A DNA stretch of 64,000 bases, taken from assembly GCF_006547145.1 (NCBI RefSeq), contig NZ_CP041244.1:8618001-8682000 (forward strand), in the 5' to 3' direction. The notes under the pieces were generated by a model, which ran no database searches, was not told the origin of the DNA, and saw only the letters and a list, made by a program, of their open reading frames with translations. This stretch comes from Actinomadura sp. WMMA1423. GTDB lineage: Bacteria > Actinomycetota > Actinomycetes > Streptosporangiales > Streptosporangiaceae. Both the position numbers and the translations under genes were made by a program. How positions within the stretch are numbered: position 1 is the stretch's first letter; the number at the start of each line of letters is the position of its first letter. Of the stretch, positions 1 to 8,704 are shown one piece after another.

Positions 1-194
1 GGGTGCGCGGCTGGTTCCTGCGTGGGGAGGCGGGCGGCGCCGCCGACATCGTCGAGTGCCTCGCGGGCACCGCCGCCAAGGACAGCCCCGAGGACCTGGC
101 CCGGCTGCGCCGCTACCTGGAGCAGCAGGCGCCCCGCCGCGACGGGGAGCAGTGGAGCGCGCTGCACGCAGCCCGGAAGCTGCTGCCCGGCTGA
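1..194 (+). CDS. C-terminal end of an unidentified protein, possibly a MoxR-type AAA+ ATPase (partial)
   Basis: Only the last 60-odd residues are in the window. They end at a TGA that overlaps the next ATG by one base (TGATG), so the two genes are probably translationally coupled. The visible part looks hydrophilic and helical, ends in RKLLPG, and has no motif that names a family. Genes of the next three types (DUF5682, VWA, SWIM) usually lie beside a MoxR-type AAA+ ATPase in actinomycetes, so that is the likeliest identity, from context only. The true start lies outside the window; the GTG at base 3 is only the first in-frame start-like codon. Confidence 0.45.
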   Translation, partial: VRGWFLRGEAGGAADIVECLAGTAAKDSPEDLARLRRYLEQQAPRRDGEQWSALHAARKLLPG

Positions 195-2488
195 TGGCCG
201 TCACGTTCGTCGGCGTCCGGCACCACAGCCCCGCCTGCGCGCGGCTCGTCCGCGAGACGATCCGGCGGCTGCGGCCCGCGTACGTGCTGGTGGAGGGGCC
301 CGCCGACTTCGGCGGGCGGATCGGCGAGCTGCTCCTCGGCCACGAGCCGCCCGTCGCGGTGTTCAGCTACTACCGCGACGCCGCGCGGGTGCACGCGTCC
401 TGGTCGCCGTTCTGCGCCTACTCCCCGGAATGGGTCGCGCTGAACGAGGGCCGGGCCGCCGGGGCCGAGCTGCGGTTCATCGACCTGCCCGCGTGGCACC
501 CGGCGTTCGCCGGGCGCAGCAACCGCTACGCCGACGCCGAGCTCCGCTACGCCGAGGTCACCGAGCGGCTGTGCCGGGAGTTCGCCGTCGACAACACCGA
601 CATCCTCTGGGACCACCTGTTCGAGATCGACGCCGAGGGCGCGGCGGAACGTCTCGACGCGTACTTCGGTCTCCTGCGGGGCGAGGCGGAGGCGGGGGAG
701 GACGACACCGCCCGCGAGGCCTACATGGCGGAGTGGGTGCGGGCCGCCGAGGCCGACGCCGGAGACCGCCCCGTGGTGGTGGTGACCGGCGGCTTCCACA
801 AGCCCGCACTCGAAGCCCTCGCCGCGTCCGGCGGCACCGGATGGCCCGAGGTGCCCGAGCCGCCCGAGGGCGCCACCGGCGGCAGCTTCCTCGTGCCGTA
901 CTCGTTCCGGCGGCTCGACGCGTTCACCGGCTACCAGTCGGGGATGCCGTCGCCGGAGTACTACCAGCGGCTCTGGGAGGACGGCCCCGACGCGGCCGCC
1001 GAGGCGCTCGTCGAGACGGTCACGGCCCGGCTGCGCGGCCGCGGCCAGGTCGTCTCGACCGCCGACCTGATCGCCGCCCGGACCCTCACGACCGGCCTCA
1101 CCCGGCTGCGCGGCCACCCCGCGCCCGCCCGCACCGACCTGCTGGACGGCCTGGTGTCCGCGCTGGTGAAGGACGACCTCGACCAGCGGCTCCCGTGGAC
1201 CTCGCGCGGCATGCTCGCGCCCGGGGCGCATCCGGCCGTCGCCGAGATGGTCGCCGCGCTGAGCGGTGACCGGACCGGGCGGCTGCACGCCGGCACTCCG
1301 GCCCCGCCGCTCGTCGGCCAGGCGGCGGCCGAGCTGGCTCGGCTCGGCCTCGACCGCTCCGGCCCGGTGGTGCTGAAGCTGACGACCCCGCGCGGGCTGG
1401 AGCGCAGCCGGGCGCTGCACCGCCTGCGCGTCCTGCGCGTCCCCCTCGCCGACCGCGAGTCCGGTCCCGTGACGGGCGCCGACCCGGTGCTGGAGGAGCG
1501 CTGGGTCCTGGACGCCTCCGACCGCGACGGGCGCAGGCACGCCGCGCTCATCGAGGCGGGCGCCTACGGGCCGACCCTGGCCGACGCGGCCGCGGCCGCC
1601 CTGGACGAGCGGACCGCCGGCGCGGGCGCCGACATGGAGGAGCTCGCCGCCGTGCTGTTCGACGCGGCGCTGTGCGGCTGCGCGGACCAGTCCGGCCGGA
1701 TCGCCGAGTCGATCGCCGCGGGCGTCGCCGGCGCCTCCGACCTCGCCGCGCTCGGCGCCGCGCTCGAATCGGTCCTCGGTCTGTGGCGGCACGACCGCGT
1801 CCTCGGCACGGCCGGGAGCCCGCTGTTCGGCGCGGTCATCGAGGAGTGCGCCGAACGGATCCTGTGGCTGGCCGAGGGCGTCCGCGGCGGCCCCGCGCCC
1901 GCCGACCTGCGCCGCCTCCGCGCGATCGCCGCGACCCGCGACGCGCTGCTGCACGCCTCCGGCGCGCTGCGCCTGGACCGGGACGCGGCCCTCGGCGTCG
2001 CCCGCCGCGTCGCCGCCGAACCCGGCGCCCCGCCCGACCTGCGCGGCGCCGCGTTCGGGCTCGCCCGCGCCCTCGGCGACACCGGGGACCCGGCCAGGGC
2101 CGTGCGCGGCGCGGCCGCACCGGAGACGTTCGGCGACTGGCTCGCGGGGCTGTTCGCGCTGGCCAGGCAGGAGGTGCTCGACCCCGGCGGCGCCGTCCTC
2201 GGCGTCCTGGACGAGCTGGTCGGCGGGCTGGACGAGGACGGCTTCCTCGTCGCGCTGCCCGCGCTGCGGCAGGCGTTCGAGTTCTTCCCGCCCCGCGAGC
2301 GCGAGGCCATCGCCCAGGGGCTGCTGGACCGCCGGGGCCTGCGCGGATCCGCCCGCTCGCTGCTCCGCTCGCCCGCCCCGCCGCTGGTCACCGCCGAGGC
2401 GATCGCGCTGGACGCCCGCGTGGACCGCGCCCTCGCGGCCGCGGGCCTCCTGGCCGCCGGATCCACCGCAGAGGAGGGGGCGTCGTGA
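194..2488 (+). CDS. DUF5682 family protein, possible TIKI/ChaN-like N-terminal fold
   Basis: A protein of 764 residues. The start is the ATG overlapping the upstream TGA, because the protein then opens with the conserved-looking MAVTFVGVRHHSP; the longer reading frame upstream is a shadow of the previous gene. The first 300 residues alternate strands and helices: GVRHHS (His10, His11), VLVEGP (Glu34) and TGGFHKP (His202). This G-x-H, V-E-x-P and G-x-H spacing recalls the TIKI superfamily (TraB, ChaN, erythromycin esterase), which is my inference. The last 400 residues are Ala/Leu-rich helices. The gene overlaps the VWA gene by GTGA. Its biochemical activity is unknown to me. Confidence 0.75.
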   Translation: MAVTFVGVRHHSPACARLVRETIRRLRPAYVLVEGPADFGGRIGELLLGHEPPVAVFSYYRDAARVHASWSPFCAYSPEWVALNEGRAAGAELRFIDLPAWHPAFAGRSNRYADAELRYAEVTERLCREFAVDNTDILWDHLFEIDAEGAAERLDAYFGLLRGEAEAGEDDTAREAYMAEWVRAAEADAGDRPVVVVTGGFHKPALEALAASGGTGWPEVPEPPEGATGGSFLVPYSFRRLDAFTGYQSGMPSPEYYQRLWEDGPDAAAEALVETVTARLRGRGQVVSTADLIAARTLTTGLTRLRGHPAPARTDLLDGLVSALVKDDLDQRLPWTSRGMLAPGAHPAVAEMVAALSGDRTGRLHAGTPAPPLVGQAAAELARLGLDRSGPVVLKLTTPRGLERSRALHRLRVLRVPLADRESGPVTGADPVLEERWVLDASDRDGRRHAALIEAGAYGPTLADAAAAALDERTAGAGADMEELAAVLFDAALCGCADQSGRIAESIAAGVAGASDLAALGAALESVLGLWRHDRVLGTAGSPLFGAVIEECAERILWLAEGVRGGPAPADLRRLRAIAATRDALLHASGALRLDRDAALGVARRVAAEPGAPPDLRGAAFGLARALGDTGDPARAVRGAAAPETFGDWLAGLFALARQEVLDPGGAVLGVLDELVGGLDEDGFLVALPALRQAFEFFPPREREAIAQGLLDRRGLRGSARSLLRSPAPPLVTAEAIALDARVDRALAAAGLLAAGSTAEEGAS

Positions 2489-3648
2489 TACCGCCCGACC
2501 TGGAACGCTGGCGGCTCGTCCTCGGCTCGCCCGCCGAGCAGTGCACGGGCGCCCTCGGCGGCGAGGCCGCCGAACGGGACGCGGCGCTCGACTGGCTGTA
2601 CGGGCGCGACCCCGACCTCGGCCGGCGCGGGGTGCGGCGCGGCGGCGGGGGCGGAGGCGACGGCGAGCCCGACCGGTCCGGCGACCGCACCGGCGGCCAG
2701 GGGCCGTCCACCCTCACCACCGTCGACTGGCTCGACGCCGTGCACCGGCTCTTCCCCAAGGAGACGATCGAGCGGCTCGAACGCGACGCCGTGGAGCGGT
2801 ACGAGATCCACGACATCGTCACCGACCCGGCCGTCCTGGAGCGCATCGAGCCGGACGAGTCGCTGCTGCGCGCCGTCCTGCGGACCAAGCACCTGATGAA
2901 CCCCGAGGTCCTCGCGCTCGCGCGCAGGATCGTGGAGGCCGTCGTCCGGCAGCTGATGGAGCGGCTCGCCACCGAGGTCAGGCAGGCGTTCCACGGCACC
3001 CGCACGCGGCGGCCGAGCCGCGTCAAGAACTCCCGAAACTTCGACTTCCACGGCACCGTCCGCGCCAACCTCGCCCACTACCGGCCGGACGAGCGCCGCC
3101 TCTACATCGAGAACCCGAGGTTCGTGTCCCGGACCCGGCGGCACGTCGAGCAGTGGCAGATGATCCTGCTGGTCGACCAGTCCGGCTCCATGCTCGGCTC
3201 CGTCGTGCACGCCGCCGTCACCGCCGCGTGCCTGTGGGGGCTGCCCGGCCTGAAGACGCACCTCGTCGCGTTCGACTCCTCCGTCGTCGACCTGACCTCC
3301 GACGTGACCGACCCCGCCGAGCTGCTGATGAAGGTGCAGCTCGGCGGCGGGACCGACATCGCGCGGGCCGTGGCCTACGGGGCCGGGCTCGTGGAGAACC
3401 CGCGCCGCGCGATCGTCGCGGTCATCACCGACTTCTTCGAGGGCGGGGACGCGTACCGGCTCGTCCGGGAGGTGCGGCGGCTCGTCCAGGAGGGCACGCA
3501 GGTGCTCGGGCTGGCGGCGCTCGACGAGGACGCCAACCCCTCCTACGACCGGGGGATGGCGCAGCGCCTCGCGGACGAGGGCGCCCACGTCGGCGCGATG
3601 ACGCCGGGGCAGCTCGCCGAGTTCGTCGCGGAGAGGATCGGCCGGTGA
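2485..3648 (+). CDS. VWA domain-containing protein
   Basis: A 387-residue protein starting at a GTG that overlaps the upstream TGA. A run of glycines around residues 50-60 separates a short N-terminal part from a helical middle (90-215). The C-terminal von Willebrand factor A domain (about 225-385) has an intact metal-ion-dependent adhesion site: DQSGSM at 231-236, the Thr of GGGTD near 289 and the Asp of VITDFF at 316. VWA proteins of this kind pair with MoxR-type AAA+ ATPases, as CobT/CobS and ChlD/ChlI do, and act as metal-dependent adaptors on a substrate. The next gene overlaps by GTGA, so it belongs to the same coupled cassette. Confidence 0.88.
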   Translation: MIPPDLERWRLVLGSPAEQCTGALGGEAAERDAALDWLYGRDPDLGRRGVRRGGGGGGDGEPDRSGDRTGGQGPSTLTTVDWLDAVHRLFPKETIERLERDAVERYEIHDIVTDPAVLERIEPDESLLRAVLRTKHLMNPEVLALARRIVEAVVRQLMERLATEVRQAFHGTRTRRPSRVKNSRNFDFHGTVRANLAHYRPDERRLYIENPRFVSRTRRHVEQWQMILLVDQSGSMLGSVVHAAVTAACLWGLPGLKTHLVAFDSSVVDLTSDVTDPAELLMKVQLGGGTDIARAVAYGAGLVENPRRAIVAVITDFFEGGDAYRLVREVRRLVQEGTQVLGLAALDEDANPSYDRGMAQRLADEGAHVGAMTPGQLAEFVAERIGR

Positions 3649-5600
3649 CCCGGGCCGACCTGCTCGCGCTGACCCCGGACGCGCTCGCCGCCCTCGCCAA
3701 CCGCGGCCTGGTCAAGCGCGCCGCCAAGGACCTGGACGCCGGCAACGGCCCTGAGATCACCGTCTCCCCGGACGGCGGCATCGAGGGCGCCTTCCCTGAC
3801 GGGACCACGGCGTCGCTGCCCGCCGGGGCCGGGCTGGAGGCCGCGCACTGCTCCTGCGCGGCGACCGGGACGTGCCGGCACCGGATCTGCCTCGTCCTCG
3901 CCTACCAGCGCGGCGCGGCGGAGCCGGACGCCCCGGCGGCCCCGGAGCCGTCGCCCGACTGGTCGCCCGGCGCCTTCGACGACGACGCGCTCGCCGGCGT
4001 CCTAGGCCGCCGCGCCCTCACCGCCGCGCGCCGCGTCCTGCGCGCGGGCTACTCGGCGAAGATCCGCCGCCCCACCGCGCAGGACCCGGTGGCGCAGGTC
4101 GAGCTGCCGACCTGCACGGTCCGCTTCCTGGTGCCCGGCGAGCTCGGCTACATCCACACCGACGCCGCGGCGGCGGTGCGCGGCGAGGTCACCGTGCTCG
4201 CCGTCTGGGCGTTCCGCGCCGCCGACGAGCGCGGCCTGACCGGCGAGGAGGTCCGGGTCGACGTCGGCGGCCCGGCCGGGGCGGGCGGGACCGGCGGTGA
4301 CGGCCTCGACGCCGCGCTCGACCTCGCCGACCAGGTCCTGCTGGACGGCGCCGCGCACACCGGGCCCGTCCTCGCCACGGCGCTCGAGCGCACCGCGGGC
4401 GACCTCGCGGCGGCCGGCCTGCACTGGCCCGCCGCCGCGCTCGGCGACCTGGCCGGGCAGCTGTCCGCGCACCACGACCGCCGCGCCGACCACGACCCGG
4501 CGCGCGTCGCGGAGCTGCTCGCCGAGATCCACGCCCGGCACCGCGCGGCCGCCCACGGGAGCCGCTCCCAGGTGCTGGGGACGGAGGAGGCCGCGGACAC
4601 GCCGCTGCGCCGCGTCCGCCTCGCCGCCCTCGGCTGCCGCGTCGGGGGCACGCCCGGGACCCGCACCGCCGACGTCTACCTCGCCCACACCGGCACCGGG
4701 ATCGTCCTCGTGCTGAAGCGGCGCTGGGACGTCCCGGACGGCGGCCGCCTCACCGGCGCCGACCTCGCCGGGCGCCGCGTCCTCGGCTCCCCGCTGCGGT
4801 CCCTCGCCGCCGCGAACGTGGTGTCCGAGAGCGCCTCGCGCAGCGCCGGGCGCGTCGTGCGGGTCGCCGCCGGGCGGATCGCGAAGACGACCGTCACGCC
4901 GCTGGGCGACACCTGGGAGAGCCTGCCCGCCCGGCTGCGCGTCCGCGACCTGGCCGCCGCCGTACGGGAGCTGGAGGCGCTGCCGCCCCGCCTCGTGCGG
5001 CCCCGGGTGGAGGCCGAGCTGGTCCGCGCCGTCGAGATCGCCGAGGTCCGCGACATCGGCTACCACCCGGGCGCGCAGCGGCTGGAGGCCGTGGTCGCCG
5101 ACGCCGCGGGGACCACGGCCGTCGTCTCCGCCGACTACAGCCCGCACCGCCCCGCCGCGCTGGACGCCCTCGCCGAGGCGCTCGAGGCGGAGCCCCGGTT
5201 CGTGTCGGGCGCCGTCCGGCGGGACCGCGGGGGCCTCGTCATCGACCCCTTCGCCGTCATGACCGCCCGCGGCACCGTCGTCCCCGACCTGGCCCCCGGC
5301 GAGGGCACCGCCGCCCTCGGCGCACCGCCCGCGGCCGCGCCGGACCCGCTGGCGGCGGCCCTGGACGAGGCGCTCGCGGCCTGCGCCGAGGCGGCCCACC
5401 GCGGCCTGCTGCGCCTGCCGCCGGGGGTGCGGGATCGCCTCGCCCGCGCGGGCGGGACGCTGGCGCGCGCCGGCCTCGTCACGTCCGCGCGGGCCCTCAC
5501 CGACCTCACCGCCGCGCTCGCGGCCGACGACCCGCGCCGCATGGCCCGCGCCTGGGCCACCGCCCACATCCGCCTGGTCACCGCGGCCGAACTGCGCTGA
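3645..5600 (+). CDS. SWIM zinc-finger family protein
   Basis: A 651-residue protein starting at the GTG that overlaps the VWA stop. Near the N-terminus is a SWIM motif, C-x-C-x5-C-x-H: Cys69, Cys71, Cys77, His79. SWIM fingers bind zinc and contact DNA or protein. The remaining 570 residues are rich in Ala, Leu and Arg without a motif I can name; a helical C-terminal third ends in VTAAELR. It is the last gene of the cassette: the next gene lies 4 bases away on the other strand. Gene order and overlap suggest it is made in step with the DUF5682 and VWA proteins and works with them. Confidence 0.8.
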   Translation: MTRADLLALTPDALAALANRGLVKRAAKDLDAGNGPEITVSPDGGIEGAFPDGTTASLPAGAGLEAAHCSCAATGTCRHRICLVLAYQRGAAEPDAPAAPEPSPDWSPGAFDDDALAGVLGRRALTAARRVLRAGYSAKIRRPTAQDPVAQVELPTCTVRFLVPGELGYIHTDAAAAVRGEVTVLAVWAFRAADERGLTGEEVRVDVGGPAGAGGTGGDGLDAALDLADQVLLDGAAHTGPVLATALERTAGDLAAAGLHWPAAALGDLAGQLSAHHDRRADHDPARVAELLAEIHARHRAAAHGSRSQVLGTEEAADTPLRRVRLAALGCRVGGTPGTRTADVYLAHTGTGIVLVLKRRWDVPDGGRLTGADLAGRRVLGSPLRSLAAANVVSESASRSAGRVVRVAAGRIAKTTVTPLGDTWESLPARLRVRDLAAAVRELEALPPRLVRPRVEAELVRAVEIAEVRDIGYHPGAQRLEAVVADAAGTTAVVSADYSPHRPAALDALAEALEAEPRFVSGAVRRDRGGLVIDPFAVMTARGTVVPDLAPGEGTAALGAPPAAAPDPLAAALDEALAACAEAAHRGLLRLPPGVRDRLARAGGTLARAGLVTSARALTDLTAALAADDPRRMARAWATAHIRLVTAAELR

Positions 5601-5604
5601 CGCG

Positions 5605-6543
5605 CTACGCGCGGCAGGTGAGCGGGCGGCCCCCGTTGAAGGCGATCATGTCGTTCAGGGCGGCGACCAGATCGATCGGCGCTCCCGGCGCGTGCCCGTC
5701 CAGCTCGGCGTAGGCGCGGTGCAGGTTGCCGACGAGGCGCTCAGGGTCGGTCAGCTCCGCGTACGGGCCGAGATCGGCCTCGCGGGCGGCCTCCAGCGGC
5801 GACAGCCCGGCCGGCTTGGCCTCGGCGGCCGTCGCCTGGACGAACCGCGCGTAGCCGAGCCCTCGGGAGATGAGCTCGGGGCCCCCGACGGGCCCGTGCC
5901 CGGGGACGATCGTCTCCGCTCCGAGCGGCGCGACGACCTCCTCCAGGACCCTGATCGCGCCCGCGACCGAGCCCTGCATCAGGAACGGGGTGCCGCCGTT
6001 GAACAGCAGGTCGCCGCAGAACAGCACCCGCCGATCGGGGAGCCACACGATCGAGTCGTTGGTGGTGTGCGCGGGCGTGCCGACGTGCCGGACCTCGCAG
6101 CGCAGGTCGTCCACCCACAGCGTCACGGCGTCGGTGTAGGTGAGGAACGGAGGCTCGATCTCGACGCCGCCCCAGTCGACCTTCGTCCAGAACGGCTCGT
6201 CGAACGGCTCGCCCCAGGCGAGCGCGTCCTCCCGCGTCCTCTCGTGGCCGACGACGGTGGCGCCGGAGAACAGGTAGTTGCCGAAGGTGTGGTCGCCGTG
6301 GTGGTGGGTGTTGACCAGCGTCCGGACGGGGCGGTCCGTGACCGACCGGATCGACTCCAGGTACGCGCGGGTGCGGCGCTCGGTCGAGCAGGAGTCGACG
6401 CTCGTCACCCCCCGCGCGCCCACGAGGAAGCCGGTGTTGTTGATCCACCAGGTGCCGTCGGGCTGGAGGTAGGCGAAGATCCCCTCGGAGACCTCCTCCA
6501 GCCGCGGGCTTCCCGGTCCCTCGCGGTCGGGTGCGTCGCTCAT
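5605..6543 (-). CDS. MBL-fold metallo-hydrolase
   Basis: A 312-residue cytoplasmic protein of the metallo-beta-lactamase fold. The zinc-binding H-x-H-x-D-H lies at residues 80-85 (HHHGDH); further metal ligands are plausible at VGTPAHT (His near 158), FCGDLL (Asp near 178) and VPGHGP. The family covers hydrolases of thioesters, lactones and beta-lactams, and the substrate cannot be read from sequence. There is no signal peptide. The ATG has no clear Shine-Dalgarno; a TACACT 10 bases upstream could be a -10 box giving an almost leaderless message. It converges with the SWIM gene at a 4-base gap. Confidence 0.88.
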   Translation of the reverse strand: MSDAPDREGPGSPRLEEVSEGIFAYLQPDGTWWINNTGFLVGARGVTSVDSCSTERRTRAYLESIRSVTDRPVRTLVNTHHHGDHTFGNYLFSGATVVGHERTREDALAWGEPFDEPFWTKVDWGGVEIEPPFLTYTDAVTLWVDDLRCEVRHVGTPAHTTNDSIVWLPDRRVLFCGDLLFNGGTPFLMQGSVAGAIRVLEEVVAPLGAETIVPGHGPVGGPELISRGLGYARFVQATAAEAKPAGLSPLEAAREADLGPYAELTDPERLVGNLHRAYAELDGHAPGAPIDLVAALNDMIAFNGGRPLTCRA

Positions 6544-6583
6544 GGCACCGGGAGTGTAACCGGCGCCGGGCGGGCGCCTCCGG

Positions 6584-7642
6584 TCAGTAGTCCGCCACGG
6601 TCGTCATCAGGTGCGCGCGCGGCGAGGCGGCGCGGGCGGACGGCTCGCGCGTCCCGGCGGAGCGCAGCACCTCTCCGGCGCCGAGCACGGCCGCGTCGCC
6701 GGTTTCGTCGCCGACCCGCGCGGCCAGGCCCGTCCGGTCCTGGATGAGCCGCTCCAGGCCGGGCAGCCGGGCGCAGCCGCCGGTGAGCGTGATGCCGACG
6801 CCGAGCAGGGCGCCGGAGATCTCGGGCGAGCAGCCGGCGAGCCCGGCCCCGATCGCGTCCACGATCCGCGCCACCGGGCCGGAGATCGCGCGGGCGACGT
6901 CCGCGGTGGTGAGGACGACGCCGCGCGGCATCCCCGTCGCGATGTCGCGGCCGTGGACGACGGTCTGGCGCACCGGGCGGCGGCCGAGCGGCGGCACCGC
7001 GCCGACCTCCAGCTTGGCCGCCTCCGCCGCCGACAGCGACACCGCGATGCCGTGCTCCCGCCGGACGAGCGCGGCGATGGCGCGGTCGAGCGCCGAGCCG
7101 CCGACATGGGCGCTGTGCGAGGTGACCATGCCGCCGAACGCGATGACGCCGATGTCGGTGACGTCGGCGCCGATGTCGGCGATCACCGTGATGTCGGGCC
7201 GGACGGAGGAGGTCATGCCCATCCCGATGGCGGCGGCGATCGGCGTCGGCACGAGCGTGAGGCGCCGCGCGCCCGCCTGGTAGGCGGAGAACTGCAGTGC
7301 CCGGTAGTGGACGGACGTCAGCCCGCTGGGAACGGTGACGACCAGGCGCGGGCGCGCGGTGTAGTGGCGCCTGTGGTGGCGGCGCACCAGGTGCCGCATC
7401 AGGTACTCGGCCTCGTCGGTCTCGGTCGGCGCGCCTTCGCGGATGGGCCGGACGAGCGTGACGTCCGGGTTGCGCCCGGCCATCTCCCGCGCGGGGGCGC
7501 CGAGGGCGAGGATGCGGCCCGTGTCCCGGGAGCGCGCGAGCACCGAGGGTTCGCGGCAGACGACGCCGCGGCCCTTCACATGCATCCGCACGGTCGCGCT
7601 CCCCAGGTCGATAGCGGTGTCCCGGCCCGCGAAGTCCCACAT
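6584..7642 (-). CDS. Orphan MreB-like actin-fold ATPase
   Basis: A 352-residue protein of MreB length. I start it at the ATG at 7642 because the protein then opens MWDFAGRDTAIDLGSATV, the expected phosphate-1 region, behind a good GGGAGGGA ribosome site; a reading frame extending to 7804 adds 54 residues unlike MreB. MreB-like stretches include EPSVLA near residue 33, IGADVTDIGV (phosphate 2) and LTGGCARLPGL near the C-terminus. Phosphate 2 normally reads DIGGGTT in MreB, and here it is DIGADVT. No mreC, mreD or rodA is nearby, so a role in cell-shape control is unproven; a divergent paralogue used in sporulation or envelope assembly is possible. Confidence 0.82.
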   Translation of the reverse strand: MWDFAGRDTAIDLGSATVRMHVKGRGVVCREPSVLARSRDTGRILALGAPAREMAGRNPDVTLVRPIREGAPTETDEAEYLMRHLVRRHHRRHYTARPRLVVTVPSGLTSVHYRALQFSAYQAGARRLTLVPTPIAAAIGMGMTSSVRPDITVIADIGADVTDIGVIAFGGMVTSHSAHVGGSALDRAIAALVRREHGIAVSLSAAEAAKLEVGAVPPLGRRPVRQTVVHGRDIATGMPRGVVLTTADVARAISGPVARIVDAIGAGLAGCSPEISGALLGVGITLTGGCARLPGLERLIQDRTGLAARVGDETGDAAVLGAGEVLRSAGTREPSARAASPRAHLMTTVADY

Positions 7643-7825
7643 CGCGTCCCTCCCAATCGCCCTGTTCGTCGCAAGAGTCCAGATGATTCCCGTGCTACCT
7701 GCGGCGATGCCCACGGCCGGGTAAGCGAATGGCAACGACCTGGCGTGCCGAGATCCGGAATGTCCGGAAGGCGGGGCCGCTCGCGCCGCCCGCCCGGCGC
7801 CCAATCCCGGCCGACCGCCAAAAGA
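7643..7825. other. Intergenic region upstream of the MreB-like gene
   Basis: About 180 bases between two minus-strand genes. It must hold the promoter of the MreB-like gene, whose ribosome site (GGGAGGGA) is clear. I see no convincing -10/-35 pair and no strong hairpin for znuB termination. Confidence 0.4.
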
Positions 7826-8704
7826 TCATGTAGGGACGGTGCCGCGCGGGGCCGTCCACCCTCGCCGGGTCCGGACGGCGCCCACCGCGCGGCACGCCCC
7901 GTACAGCAGGAACGAGACCGTGGTGACGTACGGGCTGATCGGGACGCTGGACCCGATCGACAGCAGGATCCCGCCCACCACCGACACCGTCGCGAGCACC
8001 GAGCTCAGCACGGGCGCCAGTACCGGCGACGCGGTGACCCGGACGGCCGCCGCGGCCGGCGTGCAGAGCAGCGCGAGCACCAGCAGCGCACCCACGACCT
8101 GCACGGACACGGCCACCGCCAGGCCGAGCACCAGCAGGAAGGCCGGTGACAGGGCCCGCACCGGCACGCCCCGCGCCGCCGCCACGTCCGGGTCCAGGCT
8201 CGCGAACGCCAGCGGCCGCCACATGATCGCGAGGCACGCCAGCACGACCGCCGACGTCGCGAGCAGCCACGAAAGCCGCGGCGTGTCGATCGCGACGATC
8301 TGGCCGGTCAGGATCCCGAACCTGTTGGCCGACCGCCCCTGGTAGAGCGAGAGGAACAGGACGCCGAGCCCGAGCCCGAACGGCATCAGCACGCCGATGG
8401 CCGACCCGCGGTCGCGCGCCTTCGCGCCCAGCACCCCGATCAGCGCGGCGGCCGCCAGCGCCCCCGCGATCGAACCGCCCGCCACGCTCGCCCCGGCCAG
8501 CAGGGCGGCCGCGGCACCGGCGAACGACAGCTCGCTGATGCCGTGCACGGCGAACGCGAGGTCGCGCATGACGACGAACGTCCCGGCGAGCCCGCCGACC
8601 AGCCCGAGCACGGCCCCCGCGACCAGCGAGTTGCGCACCAGCCCGAGCAGCGCCCCGTAGTCCTGGAAGTTGAAGATCTCGTGCCACGCCTCCTGCCAAC
8701 TCAT
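7826..8704 (-). CDS. znuB: Metal ABC transporter permease (zinc, ZnuB type)
   Basis: A 292-residue integral membrane protein of the ABC-3 permease family. Hydrophobic segments run from about residue 18 to the C-terminus, roughly eight or nine helices, with the typical MRDLAFAVHGISELSFAG loop. The start is the ATG that overlaps the znuC stop (ATGA), giving MSWQEAWHE. It forms the channel for Zn(II) import together with the ATPase encoded just upstream and the lipoprotein at the head of the operon. Zinc rather than manganese is inferred from the Zur-type operator in front of znuA. Confidence 0.9.
   Translation of the reverse strand: MSWQEAWHEIFNFQDYGALLGLVRNSLVAGAVLGLVGGLAGTFVVMRDLAFAVHGISELSFAGAAAALLAGASVAGGSIAGALAAAALIGVLGAKARDRGSAIGVLMPFGLGLGVLFLSLYQGRSANRFGILTGQIVAIDTPRLSWLLATSAVVLACLAIMWRPLAFASLDPDVAAARGVPVRALSPAFLLVLGLAVAVSVQVVGALLVLALLCTPAAAAVRVTASPVLAPVLSSVLATVSVVGGILLSIGSSVPISPYVTTVSFLLYGACRAVGAVRTRRGWTAPRGTVPT

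Noticed and set aside
113..1954. Long minus-strand open frame opposite the DUF5682 gene
   Set aside because: It is a mirror of the GC-rich coding strand, without recognisable domains, and it conflicts with the coupled gene overlaps.
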